Source: Verrucomicrobiota bacterium (lineage in GTDB: Bacteria > Verrucomicrobiota > Verrucomicrobiia > Limisphaerales > UBA9464). From it: a stretch of 64,000 nt of DNA. The stretch is taken from positions 1 to 64,000 of the forward strand of contig VHCX01000008.1 in the NCBI GenBank assembly GCA_016871615.1. Direction: 5' to 3'. A model generated the notes under the pieces. That model did not search any database and had not been told where the DNA came from. It was given only the letters and a program-made list of their open reading frames with translations. Shown piece by piece: positions 27,355 to 36,275 of this stretch (position 1 is the first letter of the stretch; each line of letters opens with the position of its first letter). Both the position numbers and the translations under genes were made by a program.

Positions 27355-29100
27355 TCAGCTCGGCACGGGGAATACCAGCGTGATCCGGGTGCCCCGGCCC
27401 GGGCTCGACCTCACCCGGGCCCTTCCCCGGTGGGCCTCGACCACGCGGGCCACGATGGCCATTCCCAGCCCGTTTCCGCGGGGTTTGGAACTCTGCAGGA
27501 GCGAGGAGAACGCCGTCTGCACCTGCTCGCGGGTCATGCCGACCCCGGTGTCGGCGAAACGCACCATCACATGGGTCGGCCGGCCCGGGCGTCGCAGCGG
27601 CAGGGCCTGCGACCGGATGGTCAGCCGGCCGCCCTCCGGCATGGCCTCGACGGCGTTGAGCGTCAGGTTGAGGAAGGCCTGCTCGAGCTGGGTGGCGTCG
27701 GCCATCAGGAGGGGCATCCGGGCATCGAGCTCGCGCACCAGGTGGATTCCGGCCGAGCGCAGCTTCATGCGGGTGAGCAGCAGCAGGTCGTCGAGCACCT
27801 GGTTGATGTTCACCTCCTCGAACCTCGGTTCCGCGCCCCGGGCGAAGTCGAGCACCCGGTCCACGATCCGGTTCAGGTGGTCCATCTTCTCGCCCATGAT
27901 CCGCACGTCGGTCTGGCGCGGGTCGCCCGGCTGGAAATGGAGATCCAGCGAGTGGTGGAGCATCTTCATCACCGTGAGCGGGTTGCGGATCTCATGGGCG
28001 ATCTCCGCCGCCAGCAGGCCCAGCGTGCTCAGCCGCTCGCTCTGGCGGAGGGTCTCCTCGACCGACACGATCCGGTCGTAGAGGCGCGCCTTCTCGAGGG
28101 CGAGGGCCGACAACTCCGCATAGGTGGCGAGGATGCGGACCTCCTCGTCCGAGAAGATGTGGGGCTGCCCGGAATAGATGTTCAGGGCGCCGATGGCCTT
28201 GCCCGAGAAGAGCAGCGGGACGCTCAGCAGCGAGACCAGACCCTCCCGGCGCGCCACCCCGACGTTCTGGTAGCGGCCGGAGATCTGCACGTTCTCGATC
28301 TGCAACGGCTTGCGCCGCCGGGCGACGATGCCGACGACGCTCTCGGTCATGCTCACCCGGGGCTTGGAGGCGTAGGCGTCGCCGGCGCCGTCGTGGGCGC
28401 GGAGGTCGAGCCATTCGCCTGAGGGGTCGACCATCATCAGCGAGCACATCTTGGCCCGCATCAGCACCCTGGCCTCGCGGGTGATCACGGTGAGGGCGTC
28501 GTCGACCGACAGGGTCGAGTTGATGAGCTGGCCGACCTTCAGCAGCGATTCCAGCAGCTTGGCCCGCTGCCTGGCCGATTCGTAGAGCCAGGTGTTGCGG
28601 ATCGCCGGCGCGGCGAGGGTCGCGAGATCCTCCAAGAGCGCCTGCTGGCCGGCCGAGAACGCCCCCGGCCGGTCGGAGTCGACATTGACCACCCCGCGCA
28701 CCTCGTCGTCGACGCGCAGCGGCACCGCCAGTTCCGACGCGACGCCGTCCCGAAGCGCCACGTAGCGGCGGTCCCTCGAGACCTCGTCGATGCGCAGGGA
28801 GCGCCCGGACCGGGCGACCTGCCCGGTGATGCCCTCCCCCATCCGCAGCCGCAACTCGCGGGCGTTGACGGGGAGACCGCAGGTGGCCTCGATCTCGAGG
28901 AACCCGTTGGTCGGGTTGACGAGGCAGATCGAGCCGGAATGGGCGTCGAGCAGGCGGACTCCCTCGTCGATGAGGATCTGCAACGACTCCCTGAGATCGA
29001 GGGTGGCGTAGACCCTCTGGGCGGTGCGGTGCAGCGCCTCGAGGCGTTCCAGGCGCGCCTGGAGTTCCAACGGGGCTCCGTTCGGTGGGTCCGGTCTCAT
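27355..29100 (-). CDS. Soluble sensor histidine kinase, GAF-GAF-HisKA-HATPase
   Basis: A 581-aa kinase with no transmembrane segment. Two GAF domains (about 36-168 and 195-335) precede a dimerisation/phosphoacceptor helix with H369 in GLLAAEIAHEIRNPL, then the ATPase domain with the N box (FLNLTLNAVEAM), G1 (FADTGVGM) and G2 (GNGLGMAIV). It should sense a small cytosolic ligand or redox signal. No response regulator is nearby, so the partner is encoded elsewhere. The ATG at 29100 lies 11 bases after the LptF/G-type gene stop on the same strand, suggesting co-transcription. Confidence 0.92.
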   Translation of the reverse strand: MRPDPPNGAPLELQARLERLEALHRTAQRVYATLDLRESLQILIDEGVRLLDAHSGSICLVNPTNGFLEIEATCGLPVNARELRLRMGEGITGQVARSGRSLRIDEVSRDRRYVALRDGVASELAVPLRVDDEVRGVVNVDSDRPGAFSAGQQALLEDLATLAAPAIRNTWLYESARQRAKLLESLLKVGQLINSTLSVDDALTVITREARVLMRAKMCSLMMVDPSGEWLDLRAHDGAGDAYASKPRVSMTESVVGIVARRRKPLQIENVQISGRYQNVGVARREGLVSLLSVPLLFSGKAIGALNIYSGQPHIFSDEEVRILATYAELSALALEKARLYDRIVSVEETLRQSERLSTLGLLAAEIAHEIRNPLTVMKMLHHSLDLHFQPGDPRQTDVRIMGEKMDHLNRIVDRVLDFARGAEPRFEEVNINQVLDDLLLLTRMKLRSAGIHLVRELDARMPLLMADATQLEQAFLNLTLNAVEAMPEGGRLTIRSQALPLRRPGRPTHVMVRFADTGVGMTREQVQTAFSSLLQSSKPRGNGLGMAIVARVVEAHRGRARVRSSPGRGTRITLVFPVPS

Positions 29101-29111
29101 CGGGGATGGGG

Positions 29112-30539
29112 TCAACGCACGCGCGCCGTCAATGCCAGCCCGGTCAGGGCGAAGGCCAGGTTGGGCAGCCAGGCCCCCAGCCACGCCGGGACGATCCCGT
29201 TCTGGCCGAGGGCGAATCCGACCCGCTGGACGACGAAGAACACGAAGGCCAGGCCGATGCTGCCGGCGACGCCGAAGAAGAGGTTGCGGCGTCCGGACGG
29301 GGCGGCGAACGGCACGGCGATCAAGACCACCACCAGACAGGTCCAAGGGGCCGCCAGGCGCGCGTGGAGCTGGGTCTCGAGCCAGGACCTGAGGTCGGGC
29401 TTTAGCACCGGGTGCAGCCGGCGGTAGTCGAGGATCTCCTGCAGGGTGAGCTGCGGACGCTGCATGGCACGGGCGCGGTTGAAATTGGCGATCTTCAGCT
29501 CGCTGCGGATGACCTCCGGGCTCTCGTCCAGTTCCTCGAGGCGTTCCACCCCGGGAAGCCAGAGCGGTTCGCGGTCCTGCCGGTTGCGGAAGAGGTACTC
29601 GTTGCCGTTGGTGAACCACCAGCCGGAGCCCGTCCAGGAGGCCCCGTCGGCGAGGAACTGCCGTTGGGCGCCGGCCGGGATGGATTCCCTGAAGGTCAGG
29701 TCGGTGAGCTGGCCCGTCCGTGAATCGAAGGCGACCGCCGACCATTCGGTGCCGACGGAGCCGGCGGGTGCGGTGATGTTCGTCCGGAGCACGCCGTTGG
29801 TGAAGGTCTCCGTGCGTCCTGGCCAGGTGAGCCAGTCGTTGGTTCCCGGCAGCGGTGGCAGCGGGGTGAAGCGCGTCTGGCGCATGGCCGGGTTCGCGTC
29901 GTCCGCGCTGCGCCAAAGCCGCTCCGAGGCCGTGGCCCAGGTCCAGGCCCCGTTGGTCCAGGTGGCCAAGGGCACGGTGACCTCGCGCCGCGCCCCGGGA
30001 CCCAGGGGCATGAGCAACCTCACCGCGGCCATGTCGCCCGACGCCGGCCGGAACCGGCCGACGCTCCAGGATCGTTGTCGGGCCTGGTTCTCGAAATGGA
30101 ACTGCGCCTGCCACGCCCCGGCCACGTCGTCCGTCCGGTTCGTGGACAGCAGCGCCTCCTGCCGTCGCGTTCCCCGGGGGGCAAGGTTCTCCCCGGCCCA
30201 GTAGAGCGCCAGCGACAGCACCAGCCCGACGGCCAGGTAGGGAACGATGGTGCGCCACAGGCTGATGCCGGCCGCCCGGATCGCCGTCAGCTCATGATGC
30301 CTCGCATGGTGGGTCACCGTGTGGAGCAGCGCCAACAGCAGGGCGATCGGCATCGTGGTGTTGAGCAGCTCCGGAAGTCCCCACAGGTAGTACTCCACCA
30401 TGTCGCCCCAAGGCACCTTCTGGAAGCGTGCCATGTCCCGCAGCAGGTCGAACGCGATCCAAAACAGCGTGAACCCGCCGAGGCAGACCCCCAGCGGCAG
30501 CAGGAGTTCGCGGAGCAGATAGCGGTCGAGCAGGCGCAT
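29112..30539 (-). CDS. LptF/LptG-family permease (YjgP/YjgQ)
   Basis: A 475-aa inner-membrane protein of the LPS-export permease family. It begins MRLLDRYLLRELLLPLGVCL with the first membrane helix, has helices near 50-125 and three or four C-terminal helices (WTCLVVVLIAVPFAAPSGRR and beyond). The periplasmic part between them is about 240 residues, giving a protein about 100 residues longer than E. coli LptF or LptG. It would pull LPS from the membrane with LptB and a second permease. Only one such permease is visible. The histidine kinase follows after 11 bases. Confidence 0.88.
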   Translation of the reverse strand: MRLLDRYLLRELLLPLGVCLGGFTLFWIAFDLLRDMARFQKVPWGDMVEYYLWGLPELLNTTMPIALLLALLHTVTHHARHHELTAIRAAGISLWRTIVPYLAVGLVLSLALYWAGENLAPRGTRRQEALLSTNRTDDVAGAWQAQFHFENQARQRSWSVGRFRPASGDMAAVRLLMPLGPGARREVTVPLATWTNGAWTWATASERLWRSADDANPAMRQTRFTPLPPLPGTNDWLTWPGRTETFTNGVLRTNITAPAGSVGTEWSAVAFDSRTGQLTDLTFRESIPAGAQRQFLADGASWTGSGWWFTNGNEYLFRNRQDREPLWLPGVERLEELDESPEVIRSELKIANFNRARAMQRPQLTLQEILDYRRLHPVLKPDLRSWLETQLHARLAAPWTCLVVVLIAVPFAAPSGRRNLFFGVAGSIGLAFVFFVVQRVGFALGQNGIVPAWLGAWLPNLAFALTGLALTARVR

Positions 30540-30668
30540 CGGACGGGCGAAGCCTAGGCATCCATGCGGGGATTTCACCCGCAGAATTCGCCGGCGGGCG
30601 CACGGCTCCCGGATCGTCGACCCGGCACACGTTGACGTCCTTGCGGAGGGTTCGTAGCGTGCCGATCC

Positions 30669-31547
30669 ATGTCCGCGTTGCTTGATTCGCTGGTTGAATT
30701 GATCCGCCGCACCTCCGCCGAGATCCCCGATGACGTGAATGCGGCCCTGGTGAGGTCGTTGGAATCCGAGAAGCAGGGCACCATCGCCGCGAACGCCCTG
30801 AAGATCATCGAGCAGAACATCGAGCTGGCGAAGCGAAAGTCCCAGCCGCTCTGCCAGGATACCGGCAGCGTGCTCTTCCACGTGGACTGCCCGGTGGGCT
30901 TCGACCAGATCACCTTCGAGGAAACCGCACGTGAGGCCGTCACGGTCGCCACCCGCAAGGGCTTCCTGCGCCAGAACTCGGTGGATTCGGTGACGGGCAA
31001 GAATGATGGCTCCAACGTCGGGCCGGGCTCGCCGTCGGTGCACTTCCACCAGCACCGGTCGCCGTCGGTGCAGGTGCGGCTGATGCTCAAGGGCGGTGGG
31101 TGCGAGAACGTGGGCGCTCAGTATTCGCTGCCGCTCGAGAAGCTCCACGCCAGCCGTGACCTCGACGGGTGCCGCAAGGTGATCCTCGATGCCGTGCTGC
31201 AAGCCCAGGGCAAGGGTTGCGGTCCAGGAATCCTCGGGATTTGCATCGGAGGCGACCGCTCCACCGGCTATGCGCTGAGCAAGACCCAGTTCCTGCGCCC
31301 TCTCGACGACCGCAATCCCGATCCCGCCCTCGACGCCCTCGAGCAGGACGTGCTCAAGACCGCCAACGAGCTGGGCATCGGCCCGATGGGCTTCGGTGGC
31401 AAGACGACGCTCCTGGGGGTCAAGATCACGGCCGCCAACCGGGTGCCGGCCTCCTTCTTCGTGAGCGTGAGCTACATGTGCTGGGCCTTTCGGCGCCAAG
31501 GCGTCGAACTCGACGGGGCCTCCGGAATCAGTCGCTGGCTCTACTGA
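30669..31547 (+). CDS. Class I fumarate hydratase/tartrate dehydratase alpha subunit
   Basis: A 292-aa Fe-S hydro-lyase alpha chain. The family blocks are PLCQDTGSVLFHVD (C62), KNDGSNVGPGSPSVHFHQ, GGGCENVGAQY (C145) and GCGPGILGICIGGDRSTGYA, with the Cys residues that hold the [4Fe-4S] cluster. It corresponds to the N-terminal half of fused FumA; the beta subunit is not adjacent, so it must be elsewhere. Fumarate-malate conversion is the likeliest reaction, but tartrate dehydratase alpha chains look very similar. A perfect bidirectional terminator follows. It is divergent from the LptF/G gene across 129 bases. Confidence 0.88.
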   Translation: MSALLDSLVELIRRTSAEIPDDVNAALVRSLESEKQGTIAANALKIIEQNIELAKRKSQPLCQDTGSVLFHVDCPVGFDQITFEETAREAVTVATRKGFLRQNSVDSVTGKNDGSNVGPGSPSVHFHQHRSPSVQVRLMLKGGGCENVGAQYSLPLEKLHASRDLDGCRKVILDAVLQAQGKGCGPGILGICIGGDRSTGYALSKTQFLRPLDDRNPDPALDALEQDVLKTANELGIGPMGFGGKTTLLGVKITAANRVPASFFVSVSYMCWAFRRQGVELDGASGISRWLY

Positions 31548-31590
31548 CGCGGTCGCTCAGGTTGGTCTCAACAGGACCCTGACGGCATGA

Positions 31591-31618
31591 AAAAGCCCGG
31601 GCGTCAGCCCGGGCTTTT
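31591..31618. terminator. Bidirectional terminator hairpin
   Basis: A perfect 12-bp stem (aaaagcccgggc / gcccgggctttt) around a gtca loop. It reads as a terminator on both strands and lies between the convergent fumarase alpha and DUF1080 genes. Confidence 0.9.
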
Positions 31619-31692
31619 GCACTCAAAAAAACGATCCGGTCAGGCCCGGTTGGATCCGGTGCGACCGAAAAACGGCCGGTCCGGACCCCGTT

Positions 31693-32493
31693 TCACTTCT
31701 CCGGCTGATCGTATTGGCCCAGCGGCCGGATCCAGATGTTGCGAAAGCGGACCGGATCGCCGTGATCCTGCAGGCGGATCGGGCCGGTCCCGTCGTACTT
31801 GAAGTACTTCGGCGTGTTCTGATGGCCGGTGGGGCCGTTGAACTCCTGCTTGTGGTGCAGCACCACGCCGTTGTGGATGACCGTGACCGAGGCCTTGCGG
31901 GTGACCTTGCCCTCGGCGTCGAAGAGCGGCCCCTCGAAGATCACATCATAGGTGTTCCACTGGCCGGGCTTCTTCATGGCGTTCTGCAGCGGCGGCCACA
32001 TGCCGTAGAGCCCGCCGGCCTGACCGTCGGCGTAGGTCTTGTTGTTGTAGACGTCGAGCACCTGCACCTCGTACAGGCCGTGCAGGAAGAGCCCGGAGTT
32101 GCCGCGGCCCTGGCTCTCACCCTTGGGGGGATTGGGGGCGGACCATTCGAAGTGGAGCTGGAAGTCCTTGAACTTCTCCTGGGTCTGGATGTCGCCGGTG
32201 CCCTTCACGACTTCGAAATAGCCGTTTTCGACCTTCCACGGGGCCTTGCCGTCCCTGCCACCCTTCCACTTCGACAGGTCCTTGCCGTTGAAGAGCACCA
32301 CCGCATCGGCCGGGGCCGGGGCCTCATGGCTGAAGGCCTCGCCTGGCTCCACAATAGGCGGGTTGGGCCGGTTCTTGTCGTGGACCTTCCACTTCTGACC
32401 GGGGATTTGCGGGGTGTTGTCGTAGCCGACGCCGGCGGCGAAGGCGGTGGCCGTGGCCAGAGCCAACGGCATGAAACGCGCGAATGTGTTCAT
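31693..32493 (-). CDS. DUF1080 (3-keto-disaccharide hydrolase) exported protein
   Basis: A 266-aa exported protein: signal peptide MNTFARFMPLALATATAFAA, then a DUF1080 jelly-roll. Typical blocks are VVLFNGKDLSKWKGG, FKDFQLHFEW, GRGNSGLFLHGLYEVQVLD, NTYDVIFEGP and GPIRLQDHGDPVRFRNIWIR. Recent work names this family 3-keto-disaccharide hydrolases; the exact substrate of this member is not known. An extra 35 residues between signal and domain are not conserved. It is divergent from the rhodanese gene, with 207 gene-free bases between. Confidence 0.93.
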   Translation of the reverse strand: MNTFARFMPLALATATAFAAGVGYDNTPQIPGQKWKVHDKNRPNPPIVEPGEAFSHEAPAPADAVVLFNGKDLSKWKGGRDGKAPWKVENGYFEVVKGTGDIQTQEKFKDFQLHFEWSAPNPPKGESQGRGNSGLFLHGLYEVQVLDVYNNKTYADGQAGGLYGMWPPLQNAMKKPGQWNTYDVIFEGPLFDAEGKVTRKASVTVIHNGVVLHHKQEFNGPTGHQNTPKYFKYDGTGPIRLQDHGDPVRFRNIWIRPLGQYDQPEK

Positions 32494-32700
32494 GGGAACG
32501 GTTGGGACTTCGAGGCGCAAATTCTCTGGATTCGACCCGGAAAACTCAACGCCGAAGTCCGCGCCCTGTCGTGAGGTTCGGAGCGAAGTCGCAGGCCCGA
32601 GTTGAGGGCGGGGGACTGCCGCTGAAGGCGTGGCTGCGATCGGGTCCATCGGACAAAAGCCCTTTCCGGGGGCGCGCGGGTGATCGAACCTGTGGGCCTC

Positions 32701-33069
32701 ATGAATCACTCGCCCGGTTTCCTCGCCCTGGTCCAAGACGCCCAGACCCGCATCCAGGAACTCTCGATCGACGCGCTCCGTGAACGCCTCAAGGCCAACC
32801 CGTCGTTGGTGCTGCTCGACGTGCGCGAGGAGAGCGAATGGGCCGCCGGTCACGCCGAGCAGGCGAGCCACCTGGGCAAGGGCATCCTCGAACGAGATCT
32901 CGAGGTGCGCCATCCCGACAAGTCGGCCGAGATCGTGATGTACTGCGGCGGAGGCTATCGCAGCGCGTTGACTTGCGATGCGGCCCAGAAGATGGGCTAC
33001 ACGAACGTCCGATCGCTCATCGGCGGTTACAAGGGCCTGGTGGCGGCCGGATGGCCCATGACCCGCTGA
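32701..33069 (+). CDS. Single-domain rhodanese-like sulfurtransferase
   Basis: A 122-aa single rhodanese domain. VLLDVREESEWAAGHAEQA is the front of the fold, and the active-site loop is C-G-G-G-Y-R-S (with Cys in VMYCGGGYRS), followed by GYTNVRSLIGGYKGLVAAGW. It probably carries persulfide sulfur in the cytosol; the specific acceptor is unknown. The ATG at 32701 was preferred over the GTG at 32680, which would add 7 residues. No RBS is convincing for either. It is convergent with the phosphoesterase gene, 31 bases apart. Confidence 0.88.
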   Translation: MNHSPGFLALVQDAQTRIQELSIDALRERLKANPSLVLLDVREESEWAAGHAEQASHLGKGILERDLEVRHPDKSAEIVMYCGGGYRSALTCDAAQKMGYTNVRSLIGGYKGLVAAGWPMTR

Positions 33070-33100
33070 GTCCGGCCACGTTGTGCCCCGATTCGGCCCG

Positions 33101-33904
33101 TTATCGGGCGAAGGGGATCCTCAGCAGACGGGGCCCCAGGCAGGCGACGGCGCTCTCGAAGCGGTCGCCAGCACCCAGGCCCTCGGGGATTCCGCTGCGG
33201 TCCACCGGGCTGCCGGCGGCCATTTCGGAGAAGGCGGGCAGCACCAATCGCCCCGGGGCCACCAGGAAGCAGGGGACCTTGGCCCGGGTGGCAACGCCGT
33301 CGTCGAGGACCAGGGCCGGGTGCAAGTGCCCCTGGATCCTCCAGGCAGGAACGGGTGCGTTCAGGGAGGGCGGTTCCGGGGGGCGGTCCCCGTGGAAGAG
33401 CAGGGCCTCGGGCAAGTTCACCTGGGTGGGGGTCTTCACCGTGATCCCCCAGCGCGCGAGTTGGCGGGCGAGCTGCCGGTCATGGTTTCCGAGGCACCAT
33501 TCCATGACCACGCCCTGCTTCTCCAGGCCTGCGAGATCCTGCACCGCCGATCGGATGCCCTCGAGGGGCAGGGCGGCGTGGACGATGTCGCCCAGCAGGA
33601 TCAGGCGCTCGGGACGGTGGCTCTCCAGCAGCGATCGCAGCCGCGACACGGTGGTGTCGGCCACGCCGAGAGGCACCAGTTGGCCCCGCGCCCGACGGAC
33701 CCACGCCTCTCCAAGGTGCAGGTCGGCCACCGCCAGGCAGCGGCTGCACGGCAGCCACGCTGCCCGTCGGGCGTCGAGTTCGAGGTCGTCTGCAAGGTGG
33801 AGCCGGGCGGCGGTCACGCGTGGACCAGAGTTTGCCACCGGTCCGGGCGGCTGACGAGGAGACCCGAACCCAAGGTGCGGACGCGCCGAATCCAGGGCTG
33901 CCAT
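33101..33904 (-). CDS. PdeM-like metallophosphoesterase
   Basis: A 267-aa calcineurin-like phosphoesterase of the 'DNA ligase-associated' PdeM type. Metal motifs in order: VADLHLGE (Asp-x-His), LILLGDIVHA (Gly-Asp), CLGNHDRQLA (Gly-Asn-His-Asp), then LLFHGDRPPE and IQGHLHPAL (Gly-His-x-His). In other genomes PdeM sits with a DEXH helicase and an ATP-dependent ligase in a repair cluster; neither is here, so the gene is alone. The N-terminus has about 30 unconserved residues. The start at 33904 is 98 bases from the divergent sugar-binding protein gene. Confidence 0.85.
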   Translation of the reverse strand: MAALDSARPHLGFGSPRQPPGPVANSGPRVTAARLHLADDLELDARRAAWLPCSRCLAVADLHLGEAWVRRARGQLVPLGVADTTVSRLRSLLESHRPERLILLGDIVHAALPLEGIRSAVQDLAGLEKQGVVMEWCLGNHDRQLARQLARWGITVKTPTQVNLPEALLFHGDRPPEPPSLNAPVPAWRIQGHLHPALVLDDGVATRAKVPCFLVAPGRLVLPAFSEMAAGSPVDRSGIPEGLGAGDRFESAVACLGPRLLRIPFAR

Positions 33905-34001
33905 CTCAATGGCGAAACCCTCCGCGCCAGAGGCCCCTCGACTGTCCCGCCGCCTCGGTTTTGACTTCCGCCACGGGCGCTTCGCGGCATCCTCTATGCC
34001 C

Positions 34002-34979
34002 ATGAACCCCGTTCGCCTGAGCCTCCTGGCCAGCCTCGTCCTCGGCAGTGTCGTCGTCGCCAAAGACTTGACCATCGCTGTCATTCCCAAAGGGACCACC
34101 CACGAGTTCTGGAAGTCGGTGCATGCGGGCGCCGTGAAAGCCGAGCGGGAGCTGACCGCGGGCGGCACTCCGGTGAAGCTGTTCTGGAAGGGCCCCCTGC
34201 GTGAGGACGACCGCGACCAGCAAATCCAGGTGGTCGAGAACTTCACGGCCCGGAACGTCAGCGGCATCGTGCTGGCCCCGCTCGATTCGCAGGCGCTCGT
34301 GAACCCCGTGCGCAGCGCGGTGAAGGCCGGGGTGCCCGTGGTCATCTTCGATTCCGACCTCAAGAGCGACCAGCAGGTGAGCTTCGTGGCCACCGACAAC
34401 TTCAAGGGCGGGCGCATCGCCGGCGAGTACCTGGCCAAGCGCCTCGGCGGCAAGGGCAAGGTCATCCTGCTGCGCTATCAGGTGGGCAGCGCCAGCACCG
34501 AGGCCCGCGAGGCCGGATTCCTCGACGCCCTCAAGGCGTATCCCGACCTCAAGCTCATCTCAGCCGACCAGTACGCCGGCCCCACCCGCGAAACGGCCTA
34601 CCAGGCCTCGCAAAATCTCCTGAACCGCCATGGCCAGGCCGTGGACGGCGTGTTCTGCCCCAACGAGACGGCCACCATCGCCATGACCAAGGCGCTCCGC
34701 GAGATCGGTCGCGCCGGCGGCAAGGTGGTGATGGTGGGATTCGACTCCGGATCGCAATCGGTGGCCGATTTGCGCCATGGCGACGTCCAGGCCCTCGTGG
34801 TGCAGGATCCGGTCAAGATGGGCTACCTGGGCGTGAAGACCCTGGTCGAGCACCTCCAGGGCAAGAAGGTCGAGAAGCGCGTGGACACCAGCGTCATGCT
34901 CATCACCACCGAGAACATGGGGCAACCGGCCGCGGAGGCCTTGCTCAACCCCCCGTTCAAGCAAATCCTCGGCGAGTGA
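34002..34979 (+). CDS. Periplasmic sugar-binding protein (RbsB/LacI-like ABC receptor)
   Basis: A 325-aa Peripla_BP_4 protein with signal peptide MNPVRLSLLASLVLGSVVVA. The two-lobed fold shows LTIAVIPKGTTHEFWKSVHA, VSGIVLAPLDSQAL, VPVVIFDSDLKSD, GRIAGEYLAKRLGGKGKV, VDGVFCPNETATIAMTKAL and VVMVGFDSGSQSV. It would deliver a sugar or polyol to an ABC importer, but no permease or ATPase gene is adjacent. The inositol oxygenase 110 bases downstream makes myo-inositol a reasonable candidate ligand; that is inference. An ATG at 33996 in the same frame is equally possible. Confidence 0.88.
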   Translation: MNPVRLSLLASLVLGSVVVAKDLTIAVIPKGTTHEFWKSVHAGAVKAERELTAGGTPVKLFWKGPLREDDRDQQIQVVENFTARNVSGIVLAPLDSQALVNPVRSAVKAGVPVVIFDSDLKSDQQVSFVATDNFKGGRIAGEYLAKRLGGKGKVILLRYQVGSASTEAREAGFLDALKAYPDLKLISADQYAGPTRETAYQASQNLLNRHGQAVDGVFCPNETATIAMTKALREIGRAGGKVVMVGFDSGSQSVADLRHGDVQALVVQDPVKMGYLGVKTLVEHLQGKKVEKRVDTSVMLITTENMGQPAAEALLNPPFKQILGE

Positions 34980-35089
34980 TTGGGCCGTTTGGACGGGTGA
35001 CGGGCCAACCCGGGGTGAACCCCCCGGCAACAAACTGCTTGTGCCGCCAGCCCGATTGATCGGAGAAACGCGCGCAGCAAGTTCCAATA

Positions 35090-36019
35090 ATGAAGACGAT
35101 TCCGACCGAGGCGGAGAAGAAACCGCTGCAGCACATCGGTGAGTGGGAGGACTTCGTGCTCCAGCACTATCCCGAGCCCTCCGGCCCGGCCGCGAGTCCG
35201 GTGGACGCCTCCGATCGCAAGCCGGCCGTGGGGTACGCTCCCGACAAGCAGGAGACCGAGTTCCGCAATTACGAGGCCGACGCCCGACCGACGGTGCGCG
35301 AGTTCTACCGACTGAACCACACCTACCAGACCCACGAGTTCGCCTTGGCCAAGCGCAAGGAATACCTCGGGCTCGACCGCATGAAGATGGGCGTGTGGGA
35401 GGCGGCCGAGTACCTGAACCAACTGGTCGACGACTCCGATCCCGACACCGACATGTCGCAGTTGCAGCACCTGCTGCAGACGGCCGAGCACCTGCGTCGC
35501 GACGGTCAGCCGCGCTGGATGATCCTCACCGGTTTCGTGCACGACCTGGGCAAGATCCTGTGCCTGTGGGGCGAGCCCCAATGGGCTGTGGTGGGCGACA
35601 CGTTCCCCACCGGTTGCGCGTATTCGCCGAAGATCGTCTTCCCGAAGTTCTTCGAGGCCAACCCCGACAGCACCGATCCGCGCTACAACACGCCCAACGG
35701 CGTTTATGAGCCCGGTTGCGGCCTCGACCAGGTCGCGCTGTCGTGGGGACACGACGAGTACATCTACCATGTCTGCCGCGACTACCTGCCCGAGGAAGGC
35801 CTGGCGATGCTGCGCTACCACAGCTTCTACCCCTGGCACCGCGAGGGGGAGTATTCGCACCTGTTGAACGACAAGGACCGTGCGCTGCTGCCGTGGGTGC
35901 TCCGCTTCAACCCCTACGACCTCTACACCAAGAGCCACAGCAAGCCCGACGAAGTGGCCCTGCGACCCTACTACGAGGAACTCATCCGCGAGTTCTTCCC
36001 CGAGAAGATCCGCTGGTGA
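35090..36019 (+). CDS. Inositol oxygenase (MIOX)
   Basis: A 309-aa myo-inositol oxygenase, which uses a di-iron centre and O2 to cleave myo-inositol to D-glucuronate. The likely metal ligands fall in family motifs: H127 (QHLLQTAE), H151 and D152 (GFVHDLGK), H221 ([10 protein letters not shown]), H244 (RYHSFYPWH) and D263 ([11 protein letters not shown]). The C-terminus follows the animal enzyme closely ([18 protein letters not shown]). MIOX is widespread in eukaryotes but uncommon in bacteria. Upstream is a sugar-binding protein; no inositol dehydrogenase is seen. A strong hairpin terminator follows. Confidence 0.95.
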   Translation: MKTIPTEAEKKPLQHIGEWEDFVLQHYPEPSGPAASPVDASDRKPAVGYAPDKQETEFRNYEADARPTVREFYRLNHTYQTHEFALAKRKEYLGLDRMKMGVWEAAEYLNQLVDDSDPDTDMSQLQHLLQTAEHLRRDGQPRWMILTGFVHDLGKILCLWGEPQWAVVGDTFPTGCAYSPKIVFPKFFEANPDSTDPRYNTPNGVYEPGCGLDQVALSWGHDEYIYHVCRDYLPEEGLAMLRYHSFYPWHREGEYSHLLNDKDRALLPWVLRFNPYDLYTKSHSKPDEVALRPYYEELIREFFPEKIRW

Positions 36020-36067
36020 TCGCCCACCGGCCCGGCCCTCGGGCCTGCGGCGTCCCTCCATCGAAAC

Positions 36068-36105
36068 GAACAACGCCGGACTCCATGGGGAGTCCGGCGT
36101 TGTTC
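36068..36105 (+). terminator. Terminator downstream of the inositol oxygenase gene
   Basis: A perfect 17-bp stem (36068-36084 with 36089-36105) around an atgg loop, 48 bases past the stop. The arm contains acgccggactcc, shared with the hairpin at 47815, so both may belong to a dispersed terminator-like repeat family. Confidence 0.85.
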
Positions 36106-36241
36106 TGTCGAATTTGCTTGCTGCGTGGCGCCCTCCTGTTGATGGGGTTGTCGGGGAATGGGAGAGGGTGCGCAGCCTTCATGTCTCCGCTTGATACCGC
36201 CCAATGAAATAATTCTGTGTGAAAGTAAAAGAGGCTATGGT

Positions 36242-36254
36242 TGAAATCATTTCA
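36242..36254. promoter_or_regulatory. Short palindrome TGAAATCATTTCA
   Basis: A perfect 6+6 palindrome centred on one C in the AT-rich gap 36106-36275, 22 bases before the outer inverted repeat of the insertion element. It has the look of an operator half-site pair, but no gene start is close, so the role is unknown. The rest of this gap shows nothing else. Confidence 0.25.
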
Positions 36255-36275
36255 TGTAAAAATTTGCTGTGCGCC

